Assembly (NCBI GenBank): GCA_030429705.1
Contig: JAUIES010000003.1
Coordinates: 248,001-312,000, forward strand
DNA length: 64,000 nucleotides
Reading direction: 5' to 3'
Origin: Phycisphaerae bacterium
Lineage (GTDB): Bacteria > Planctomycetota > Phycisphaerae > Phycisphaerales > UBA1924
Shown here: positions 58,209 through 64,000 of the stretch, in pieces
How positions within the stretch are numbered: the first letter of the stretch is position 1
How the letters are laid out: each line of letters begins with the position of its first letter
The notes under the pieces: generated by a model
What the model saw: only the letters and a program-made list of their open reading frames with translations
Databases searched by the model: none
Told to the model about the DNA's origin: nothing
Made by a program: the position numbers and the translations under genes

Positions 58209-58410
58209 ACAACGACTCAAGAAAGCGGAGTCGCGGGTCGGTGACCTCCGGGTCGAAGAGTTTTGCTCAGAGTGCCTCTATCCTCGGCGAGTGACTCCCG
58301 GTATCTTGACACCAGATCAGGTCGGAACTCCTTGTCCAGGGTGTGGTCGTGACCGAGACACCGATGGACTGCCATTTGGGTGGATTCCGGTGATTATTCT
58401 GCAAGTCTGA
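58198..58410 (+). CDS. Small zinc-ribbon-like protein
   Basis: 70 residues, with GGAGGG just ahead of ATG 58198 and an 11-base overlap with the preceding gene. CSEC at about residue 23 and CPGC at about residue 47 form two CxxC knuckles, the spacing of a small zinc ribbon. No other feature is recognised. The paired Cys motifs and the good ribosome binding site argue for a real gene; function unknown. Confidence 0.6.
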   Translation: MSFEQRLKKAESRVGDLRVEEFCSECLYPRRVTPGILTPDQVGTPCPGCGRDRDTDGLPFGWIPVIILQV

Positions 58411-58482
58411 GGTCACACTCCTTCCTCCAGTGATTCAACAAGCGAATTGCCGAGCCCGGCTGGTATCTCACCAACAGATGGA

Positions 58483-59646
58483 ATGCCGTTCAGACGCGTT
58501 GTTCCGTCGAATCTGGCGAATAAAACCTGTATAGAGTGGGATGTGGCCGTTCGGTTCTCAACAAATGGGCACTACAAGCAGAGGGGTTTTCAGTTGGGTG
58601 CGAAAGAAGAATACGTGGATTTTGCAATCCCAAGTGGTTGGTTTGATGCCAATCATGCAGGCGATTTTAAATGGACTCCAAACCGGCGGGAGTGGGTCCG
58701 ACAGCTGTGGGCAACCGGTATCTGGTGGTTGCAGAAACCATATATGCATCCAAAATCGAATGTCATACCACCGATTACTCCTGGAGCTGCGTTGTGTGCT
58801 CGCCAGAAGAGTGAAGCACGCCCCGCATTCGAGCGATTTTCATATGAAGTTCCAGATCTCTTCGAGGGGATTGCGATCGATCATCCGTTAGCGTGTCCAG
58901 ACTTCACTGATTGGGCGGTGCCGATGTTCGCAAGTTCAATTTGTGGATTGAGAGGAATACCACATATTGATCTCGCTCTCGCCATAGCGCATGTACTGCA
59001 CATGACGCATGCGGAAATGCAAAAAAATCCAAGCCATCCTCGTTCCGGAGTGGGTTCGCCTTCCGTCCAGGTCGTTGGAATGGCAATACACGGTATGAGT
59101 GATGCCCAGTTTCACACCCTAGCAACAAGCCCAGAAATTTGGACTTCCGCAGAACGACCACCGCCGCTCACCTGGTATGCGATCATGGGCGCGTTGGCGG
59201 TACAACTGCGTTGGCGGATGCGGCCATTTCGGGCCGCACTTTCCACGAATGATGCAGCGCCAGCAATTCGAGAGTTTGCAATCGGAACAGCTCATCCGGT
59301 GTGCTGGTCGCAAGCAGAATGGGATCTATTGAGATCGTTACCCCGTGAGTTTGACCAATTTGCATCGTTGTTTGAGGTACAAGTTTACTCTCGAATGACG
59401 AAAAGTGCTCTTCTTGAGGCAGCATCGCACGCTGGTGCCGAAATCAGCGGTACAACATTCGACAAGATTCGCAAAGCTGCCAAAGTTGCAAGCCCAGGGC
59501 CTGGAAACAAAGGAACTACGCATGTTTACTCCGGCAGTGAAGTCCGAGCCATGATCCAAGCCGCAGGTACTGAGCATTTTCGGAAGGGAAGAAAGGTTGC
59601 AGAGGCTTGGCGCGATCTTTTAAACTGCTCGGCAACTCCCATATAA
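58483..59646 (+). CDS. Hypothetical protein of the element (unrecognised)
   Basis: I cannot place this protein of about 387 residues. ATG 58483 (MPFRRVVPSNLANKTCIEWD) is my preferred start; a TTG at 58447 is possible. It is Trp-rich (ANHAGDFKWTPNRREWVRQL, WATGIWWLQKPYMHP), and a helical C-terminal part (LLEAASHAGAEISGTTFDKI) is followed by a basic FRKGRKVAEAWRDLL segment that could bind DNA. No signal peptide or membrane segment is evident. It looks less GC-rich than its neighbours, suggesting recent acquisition. Position between the small accessory genes and the excisionase genes is where phage-like elements carry control or defence genes. Confidence 0.55.
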   Translation: MPFRRVVPSNLANKTCIEWDVAVRFSTNGHYKQRGFQLGAKEEYVDFAIPSGWFDANHAGDFKWTPNRREWVRQLWATGIWWLQKPYMHPKSNVIPPITPGAALCARQKSEARPAFERFSYEVPDLFEGIAIDHPLACPDFTDWAVPMFASSICGLRGIPHIDLALAIAHVLHMTHAEMQKNPSHPRSGVGSPSVQVVGMAIHGMSDAQFHTLATSPEIWTSAERPPPLTWYAIMGALAVQLRWRMRPFRAALSTNDAAPAIREFAIGTAHPVCWSQAEWDLLRSLPREFDQFASLFEVQVYSRMTKSALLEAASHAGAEISGTTFDKIRKAAKVASPGPGNKGTTHVYSGSEVRAMIQAAGTEHFRKGRKVAEAWRDLLNCSATPI

Positions 59647-59662
59647 CTCCAATATAACTCCA
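59641..59662. repeat. Two tandem copies of an 11-bp unit
   Basis: ATATAACTCCA occurs twice in direct succession (59641-59651, 59652-59662), overlapping the stop codon of the hypothetical gene and lying about 80 bases before the HTH gene. Directly repeated 11-bp units, one helical turn apart, could be binding sites for a regulator of the following genes. Confidence 0.35.
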
Positions 59663-59743
59663 ATCTTGCGAGTTCACTCACAAGTTGCCACGATCGACGG
59701 AAATCGTGGTGGACACCGCGAAAGCACGGGTACATGCTCGTGA

Positions 59744-59950
59744 ATGCGTGAACCAAACTCTTCCAGTTTCGTGAGTGTTCGACGTGCTGCGTCGGAGCTC
59801 GGGGTGCCAGTCGCATGGCTGTTGCGTGAAGCAAAATCCGGTCGTCTGCCTGCGATTCGAGCAAGCAGACGCTGGCTGTTCAACTTGGACCAGGTTCGAG
59901 CTGCCCTGAACGAAAGTTCGATGAATGGGAGGCTACGACATGAACGCTGA
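59744..59950 (+). CDS. Small helix-turn-helix protein (excisionase/MerR-like)
   Basis: 68 residues with a single HTH: SVRRAASELGVPVAWLLREA followed by the wing SGRLPAIRASRRWLFNLDQV. This is the architecture of the HTH_17/excisionase-like group that bends DNA or sets directionality of recombination. The ribosome binding site is weak and the end overlaps the next gene by 11 bases. A second excisionase-like gene follows, so one may regulate and the other promote excision. Confidence 0.65.
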   Translation: MREPNSSSFVSVRRAASELGVPVAWLLREAKSGRLPAIRASRRWLFNLDQVRAALNESSMNGRLRHER

Positions 59951-60227
59951 CCCTCGAAAATCCGCCCGGACGCTGGCAGGCTCCACGGGCGGTGAAGTGA
60001 CCTCGAACAGTATACCCGTTCTGCTTGTGAAGCCTAGAGACGCGGCGGCCATGCTTGGCATCGGTGAACGGACACTGTGGGGCCTGACCAAGTGCGGGGC
60101 CGTCCCTTCGCGGCGAATCGGTCGGGCGGTGCGTTACTCCGTCTCCGAACTTCGTGCCTGGCTCGATGCTGGGTGTCCGACCGAACCGGGGGCCGCCGAT
60201 GCGATACGAGTGGGGGGGATACTATGA
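59940..60227 (+). CDS. Excisionase-family DNA-binding protein
   Basis: ATG 59940 has GGGAGG just upstream; about 95 residues. Residues from LLVKPRDAAAMLGIGERTLW to GAVPSRRIGRAVRYSVSELR form the HTH plus wing typical of AlpA/Xis-type proteins, ending with RAWLDAGCP. It lies in the block leading to the integrase and overlaps the next gene by ATGA. Probable directionality factor or transcriptional regulator of the element. Confidence 0.8.
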   Translation: MNADPRKSARTLAGSTGGEVTSNSIPVLLVKPRDAAAMLGIGERTLWGLTKCGAVPSRRIGRAVRYSVSELRAWLDAGCPTEPGAADAIRVGGIL

Positions 60228-60553
60228 ACACCCCGAGCCTATTCCCTCCCGCACGCCACAACGCTCCACCCGGAACTTCCAAGGTTGCGTCCCGGCGGAT
60301 CGCCCCGCACACGTCAACGCAGAGGGATCGCATCTTGGCCTTGATCTGCGAACGCGGGGCCTTGGGCCTGACCGACGACGAAGGCGAGACCCTGCTCGAT
60401 ATGCGTGCACCATCATTCACCCCGAGGCGCGGCGAACTCGTGCGGCAAGGGCTGGTGGTCGATTCGGGCCGAAGGCGGCAAACCTCCAGCCAACGACCGG
60501 CGGCGGTGTGGGTTGCAGTGGAGCACGCCGAACGAAATACCGGTGCGATATGA
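60224..60553 (+). CDS. Winged-helix-like small protein of mobile elements
   Basis: ATG 60224 overlaps the previous stop (ATGA); 109 residues. After a disordered, basic N-terminus it has STQRDRILALICERGALGLT, DDEGETLLDMRAPSFTPRRG and ELVRQGLVVDSGRRRQTSSQ. This is the recurrent winged-helix pattern (split, recognition helix, wing) seen in small phage and island proteins that sit before replication genes. The longer upstream frame is rejected because it runs through the excisionase gene. Role presumably regulatory. Confidence 0.7.
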   Translation: MNTPSLFPPARHNAPPGTSKVASRRIAPHTSTQRDRILALICERGALGLTDDEGETLLDMRAPSFTPRRGELVRQGLVVDSGRRRQTSSQRPAAVWVAVEHAERNTGAI

Positions 60554-61296
60554 CACGCGACCACAGGGCCCAGGCTAGGCCGGAGCCCATGACAGACAAG
60601 AAACTGCGCGGGTTGCTTGCTGCATCCACGCTCACTCCGACCCAGCGTGCAACGCTTGCCATGATGGCCGATGCGATGGATCGAAATACCCTCGAAATCC
60701 GAATCGGGATGGATCGCTTGGCGGAACTGCTCGGGGTGATGCGTCGCGCGGCAGTCTATCGGGTACGGAGGTTGGAGCAGACCGGCGTGATCGAACGCCT
60801 GCGAAGGGGGGGTGGTCGGTCAGAATCGGGCAAGGGCTATGTCAACGCATGGCGATTGAGTCTGGAGAGACTCATCCCTGAAAACAAGGGTGCAACAGGT
60901 TGCACGGTAAAGGGTGCAAAGGGTGAAGCGGATTGCACGCTAAAGGGTGCAACGGAACAGCGCCAAGAGTGCAACGAAGCAACGGGTAGGGTGCAATCAG
61001 TTGCACCGGACCAAAAGAATCAAAACACCCAAAAGGAGAAACAAAGGGCCGCGACCCCGCCTCCGCCCGCGAAGCACGGCGGGGCATCGTCTCCGAGGGA
61101 GCCGTCCGGCCAATGGGTCAACCCGGAGGCATCCCGAGCAGACCGCGAGGCCCAGCGAAGGCAACAACTACGGTTGCAGGTCAAAAGCTTGCAGGCAGCA
61201 CAACAGCGGGTGGGCGATGGAAGAAACTTGCACGAGCCCGAACTATCGGGTACAGGTGATTCAGGATCAGAGCCCGGAAACGGGACAGGAAGGTGA
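60550..61296 (+). CDS. Helix-turn-helix protein, possible replication initiator of the element
   Basis: ATG 60550 overlaps the preceding stop (ATGA); 248 residues. The N-terminal 90 residues are a winged HTH (TPTQRATLAMMADAMDRNTL, RAAVYRVRRLEQTGVIERLR), similar to phage O-protein/DnaD-like or GntR-like initiator heads. The rest is low in predicted structure and polar (Gln, Lys, Arg, Pro). Its coding DNA contains eight copies of a GTGCAA/TTGCAC hexamer, giving repeated KGAT/KGAK and DCTLKG-like residues. An initiator gene carrying its own origin iterons, as in lambda O, would explain this. The replication role is inferred, not shown. Confidence 0.6.
   Translation: MTRDHRAQARPEPMTDKKLRGLLAASTLTPTQRATLAMMADAMDRNTLEIRIGMDRLAELLGVMRRAAVYRVRRLEQTGVIERLRRGGGRSESGKGYVNAWRLSLERLIPENKGATGCTVKGAKGEADCTLKGATEQRQECNEATGRVQSVAPDQKNQNTQKEKQRAATPPPPAKHGGASSPREPSGQWVNPEASRADREAQRRQQLRLQVKSLQAAQQRVGDGRNLHEPELSGTGDSGSEPGNGTGR
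60890..61006. repeat. Cluster of eight GTGCAA/TTGCAC hexamers (iteron-like)
   Basis: GTGCAA occurs at 60890, 60914, 60947, 60969 and 60991, and its complement TTGCAC at 60900, 60933 and 61001 (first base of each). The first two form a perfect inverted repeat GTGCAAC-AG-GTTGCAC. Eight copies in 117 bases are far beyond chance. They lie inside the putative initiator gene and may be its binding sites or an origin. Confidence 0.7.
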
Positions 61297-61300
61297 AAAC

Positions 61301-62602
61301 ATGGCATCACTCATTCGAGACGCGAACGGCTGCAAACGCATTCAGTTTGTCAGCCCCGAAGGTCGGGCGACGATTCGCCTTGGCAAAATGCCCGTCAAGG
61401 CAGCCGAAGCAATCAAGCGACGAATCGAGACGATGATCGCCTGTCGGACGGCTGGCATCGCAACGGACCCCGAGACGACCTGTTGGCTTCGTGATTTGCC
61501 CGACGACCTCCACGACCGATTGGCCCGTGTCGGGCTGTCTGACCCGCGAGAGACGCGAGAGCGGACCTCTCTGGGCAACATGCTCCAGCGATACCTTGAC
61601 GAAGTGGACATGAAGCTCAGCACTAGAACGACGCGCATGCAAACACAACGGCGGCTCGTGGCGTTCTTCGGAGAGAATCAGCAAGCGAAATGCATCACCG
61701 AAGCCGACGCGCGAGAGTGGCGCAAACAACAGGTCGAGAATGGGCTGTCACCAGCAACGGTTGCTCGAACGGTGAAGATTGCCCGTTCCATGTTTCGATG
61801 GGCTCACAGGCAACGGCTGGTCGATGGCAATCCTTTCGCTGAGGTTCATGCGGGTTCGGAATCCAACGCCACACGCACACGCTTTATAGACCGGGCAACG
61901 ATTGAGCGGGTGCTCGATGCCTGTCCAGACGCTCATTGGCGAGCGCTCGTGTCGCTGTCTCGCTTCGGTGGCGTGCGGGTGCCTAGCGAAGCCTTCGGGC
62001 TGCTCTGGGCCGATGTAGATTGGGACCGAGGGCGGCTATTCATCCGATCCCCAAAGACAGCGAGGCACGAGGGGGGCGAGGGCCGATGGATTCCCATGTT
62101 CCCCGAGTTGCACGAACCCCTCATGGACCTGTTCGAGTTGGCCGAGCCGGGGCATGAGCGGGTGCTGTGGGCGTTTGGCCCGCGATACAACCCACGAACG
62201 GGCATGATGCGCGCCGTTCACCGTGCGGGGCTGGAACCGTGGCCGAGGCTCTTTCACAATCTCCGGGCGAGCCGACAAACCGAACTGGCTGGGGAGTATC
62301 CGCTCCATGTTGTGTGCGAGTGGTTGGGCAATACTCGGCTGGTTGCGTCGAAGCACTACCTGACCACGACCCCCGCCGATTGGGAGCGTGCAACAGGCGG
62401 CGCAAAATGCGGCGCACTCACTGGCAAAACAGTGGCGCACAATGCGGCGCAGCATGTTCCCGCATTGTCTCGCATGGAGTCGCCCGAGAGTTCGCAACGC
62501 CTTGGGGCGAGCGAGGTTAGGCGAGATTCTGCGGCATCGTGCGACGCGGCGCAAAACCGAAAAGTGATCCCGGCGGGATTCGAACCCGCGTTACCAGGAT
62601 GA
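61301..62602 (+). CDS. int: Tyrosine-recombinase integrase of the element
   Basis: ATG 61301 follows ACAGGAAGG; 433 residues. The SAM-like N-terminal core-binding domain spans roughly residues 85-190 (TRMQTQRRLVAFFGENQQAK, SPATVARTVKIARSMFRWAH). The catalytic domain has the first Arg in FGGVRVPSEAFGLLWADVDW, the box II HNLRAS (H-x-x-R) and LGNTRLVASKHYL with the Tyr nucleophile. The frame runs into the tRNA-Glu gene, encoding VIPAGFEPALPG from the attachment core before stopping 38 bases inside the tRNA. On excision the core would join to the segment at 41323-41540, giving a different, longer tail. Confidence 0.95.
   Translation: MASLIRDANGCKRIQFVSPEGRATIRLGKMPVKAAEAIKRRIETMIACRTAGIATDPETTCWLRDLPDDLHDRLARVGLSDPRETRERTSLGNMLQRYLDEVDMKLSTRTTRMQTQRRLVAFFGENQQAKCITEADAREWRKQQVENGLSPATVARTVKIARSMFRWAHRQRLVDGNPFAEVHAGSESNATRTRFIDRATIERVLDACPDAHWRALVSLSRFGGVRVPSEAFGLLWADVDWDRGRLFIRSPKTARHEGGEGRWIPMFPELHEPLMDLFELAEPGHERVLWAFGPRYNPRTGMMRAVHRAGLEPWPRLFHNLRASRQTELAGEYPLHVVCEWLGNTRLVASKHYLTTTPADWERATGGAKCGALTGKTVAHNAAQHVPALSRMESPESSQRLGASEVRRDSAASCDAAQNRKVIPAGFEPALPG
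62562..62585. repeat. Right attachment site (attR) overlapping the tRNA-Glu 3' end
   Basis: Identical over 24 bases to 41299-41322. It covers the acceptor 3' strand and part of the T-arm of the intact tRNA-Glu, and also encodes part of the integrase C-terminus. Confidence 0.8.
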
Positions 62603-62639
62603 AAACCTGGTGTCCTAGACCTGACTAGACGACGGGACC
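62565..62639 (-). tRNA. tRNA-Glu (anticodon TTC)
   Basis: Read on the minus strand from 62639, the acceptor arm GGTCCCG pairs with CGGGATC, followed by discriminator A at 62565. The anticodon arm CCAGG-TTTTCAT-CCTGG gives anticodon TTC, and the T-arm GCGGG-TTCGAAT-CCCGC is intact. CCA is not encoded. Total 75 bases. It is the insertion target of the neighbouring element and remains functional-looking because the direct repeat rebuilds its 3' end. Confidence 0.96.
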
Positions 62640-62704
62640 AGAAGACGCGATTGTAGCCCACCATACCGCCCGGTTGCCACCCCTTGGCGCAGGTATCATC
62701 GTTC

Positions 62705-63457
62705 ATGCCGGATGGCCTTGCATCAGTCAAGCCGATCACCGTTCCCGAGGGCACGCGGGTCGTGGTTTTGTTCGGAGGCAGCTTCGACCCACCACACCGG
62801 TCTCACCTGGCATTCGCGAGGTTGATCAACGAGACGATTCACGATTCATGGGTCTGCATGGTCCCAGCGGCACGCTCGCCGTTCAAAATCGATGCTCCGG
62901 GTGCCACAGGCGAACAGCGAGTCGACATGCTTCGGCTCGGGCTCCACGACATACAACTCGGCTCTCACCAGGCGGGCATCTGGACCGATGAACTCGATCG
63001 AGGTGGAAGGACCAGTTATTTTATCGAGACTCTGCGCCGAGCACGGACCGTCGTTCCGCCGGATGTCACCATTCGATTTGTGTTCGGAAGCGACCAACTC
63101 GCTGCGTTTCACCGCTGGCGCGATGCACACGCCATCCTCAGTCTGGCTGCACCGATCATCCTCATGCGAGGTGGAAGCGAACTTGCAACGCGACCGACGG
63201 TTGATCAAGCAATGATCGACGATGTGCGCCAGTGGCTCGCAAGAGAAGGAGGGTGCGAAACATGGTCACCCGAAGAGGTCGATCAGCTCGCTGCCGGCCT
63301 GATCGAAGGGCAACCAATTGAAGACACCGCATCGACACAGATTCGCATGTTGCTGACCGAACAGTCGCGATCAATCTTGCTCAATCGACTCCTGACACCA
63401 AGTGTGCTTGCCTATATACGACGCGAGGAACTTTACAAAGATGACACGGACGACTGA
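62705..63457 (+). CDS. nadD: Nicotinate-nucleotide adenylyltransferase-like protein
   Basis: NAD biosynthesis: adenylates nicotinate mononucleotide. ATG 62705 is chosen; 250 residues, somewhat longer than the usual 200-220. The nucleotidyltransferase signature VVLFGGSFDPPHRSHLAFAR (GGxFDPxHxGH-type, here RSH) is clear. FVFGSDQLAAFHRWRDAHAI matches the GxDxxxxFxxWxxxxxI region of NadD, and ISSTQIR is represented by TASTQIRMLLTE. About 55 extra residues near the middle/C-terminal part (around REGGCETWSPEEVDQ) are unusual. It is the first ordinary chromosomal gene after the tRNA. Confidence 0.85.
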   Translation: MPDGLASVKPITVPEGTRVVVLFGGSFDPPHRSHLAFARLINETIHDSWVCMVPAARSPFKIDAPGATGEQRVDMLRLGLHDIQLGSHQAGIWTDELDRGGRTSYFIETLRRARTVVPPDVTIRFVFGSDQLAAFHRWRDAHAILSLAAPIILMRGGSELATRPTVDQAMIDDVRQWLAREGGCETWSPEEVDQLAAGLIEGQPIEDTASTQIRMLLTEQSRSILLNRLLTPSVLAYIRREELYKDDTDD

Positions 63458-63537
63458 ACGGTCGACCGAGTGTGTCCTGCCGGGCGTGACGGGCCGGTGA
63501 TGCTGACGCTGGTCGAAAACTGTGGTACGCTCCACTC

Positions 63538-64000
63538 ATGGCTTCACACAGGCTGAGTATGAAAGCAAGTTGGTTGATCGCGGTCGTTCTGACATGGTCA
63601 ACAGCGAATGCAGGGCAGGAACATCAACCAGCCCACGACGAATCAAATGAGCGACCCAACATCATCATCATCGTTTCTGATGACCAGGGGCATGGCGATG
63701 TCGCTCATTTCGGCGGCGATATCCGAACGCCCAATATCGACCGCATCGCTACAGAGGGCGCGACCTGGACCGACTGGTATGTGGCGGCTCCGGTGTGCAC
63801 ACCAAGCCGATTTGCACTTTTGACCGGTCGACATCCGCAACGCTCGAAGTATGGTCTCGCCAGCGTCATCATGATTCTCGACGAATCGCACAACGCCAAG
63901 CGCATTGCAGACGACGAGCCAACATTCGCAGGTGCCTTGCAGCAGGCTGGCTATCAGACTGCGCTCGTCGGCAAGTGGCACCTCGGTCACGGCGGATCAG
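63538..64000 (+). CDS. Sulfatase, exported (3' end outside window)
   Basis: Starts at ATG 63538 with a signal peptide (WLIAVVLTWSTANA) and is cut by the window end after 154 codons. Sulfatase family hallmarks are PNIIIIVSDDQGHGD (metal-binding Asp48 and Asp49) and the CTPSR motif at Cys87, the Cys converted to formylglycine by a separate maturation enzyme. LLTGRHP and ALVGKWHLGHGG follow as expected. Planctomycetes carry many such enzymes for sulfated polysaccharides; the specific substrate cannot be read from this fragment. Confidence 0.93.
   Translation, partial: MASHRLSMKASWLIAVVLTWSTANAGQEHQPAHDESNERPNIIIIVSDDQGHGDVAHFGGDIRTPNIDRIATEGATWTDWYVAAPVCTPSRFALLTGRHPQRSKYGLASVIMILDESHNAKRIADDEPTFAGALQQAGYQTALVGKWHLGHGGS

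Larger units (their letters stand above)
41299..62585. mobile_element. Integrative element (about 21.3 kb) in tRNA-Glu
   Basis: The boundaries are the 24-bp direct repeats at 41299-41322 and 62562-62585. An intact tRNA-Glu and a tyrosine integrase lie at the right end, the standard layout of tRNA-targeting islands. Cargo, from left to right: a 1944-residue RHS protein, a YgjP-like metallopeptidase, hsdR, a DUF262/HNH protein, hsdS and hsdM. The right-hand module has small accessory genes, an HTH and an excisionase-like protein, a winged-helix protein, a putative replication initiator with internal iteron-like repeats, and the integrase. No conjugation genes are visible, so it would be mobilizable at most or phage-satellite-like. 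Confidence 0.78.

Overview
This window looks like a chromosome segment from a planctomycete, most likely of the Phycisphaerae. The pointers are a run of secreted proteins ending in the paired FFDVQ-type dockerin signature, a type III glutamine synthetase, an exported sulfatase, an imuA-imuB-dnaE2 cassette and a planctomycete-style integrase. No 16S gene is present, so the assignment is an inference from gene content.

Region 1 (1-5811) holds a VgrG spike protein cut by the window edge, two small spike-associated proteins (an Ig-like connector and a LysM/peptidoglycan-binding protein), and a large amidohydrolase with two C2-like inserts that is a candidate secreted cargo. Region 2 (6089-10182) has type III glutamine synthetase, an exported alpha/beta hydrolase and aspartate 1-decarboxylase (panD).

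Region 3 (10252-22998) is a compact nonribosomal peptide cluster: formyltransferase-A-T-C-A-T-E on one protein, C-A-T-TE on a second, then a phosphopantetheinyl transferase, with overlapping reading frames. Binding-pocket residues read from the sequence suggest Ser, Ser and beta-alanine, and the gene just upstream, panD, makes beta-alanine. The predicted product is a short N-formylated Ser-(D-Ser)-beta-Ala peptide. I regard this as the most interesting system in the window.

Region 4 (23036-29191) is the SOS mutasome cassette imuA-imuB-dnaE2 on the minus strand, divergent from an SRAP/HMCES-type abasic-site protein. Region 5 (29525-40986) is a tandem array of five exported beta-propeller, HAF-repeat or beta-helix proteins, each ending in the same dockerin-like module.

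Region 6 (about 41.3-62.6 kb) is an integrated element bounded by a 24-bp direct repeat that is the 3' end of tRNA-Glu. It carries a giant RHS protein with a dockerin module embedded in it, a type I restriction operon (hsdM-hsdS-DUF262/HNH-hsdR-YgjP-like peptidase), and a replication/excision/integration block. The integrase frame crosses the attachment core, so its C-terminus should differ between integrated and excised states. A decayed copy of the same site near 29.28 kb suggests that region 5 may be an older tandem insertion at the same tRNA. After the tRNA the chromosome resumes with nadD and the start of a sulfatase gene.
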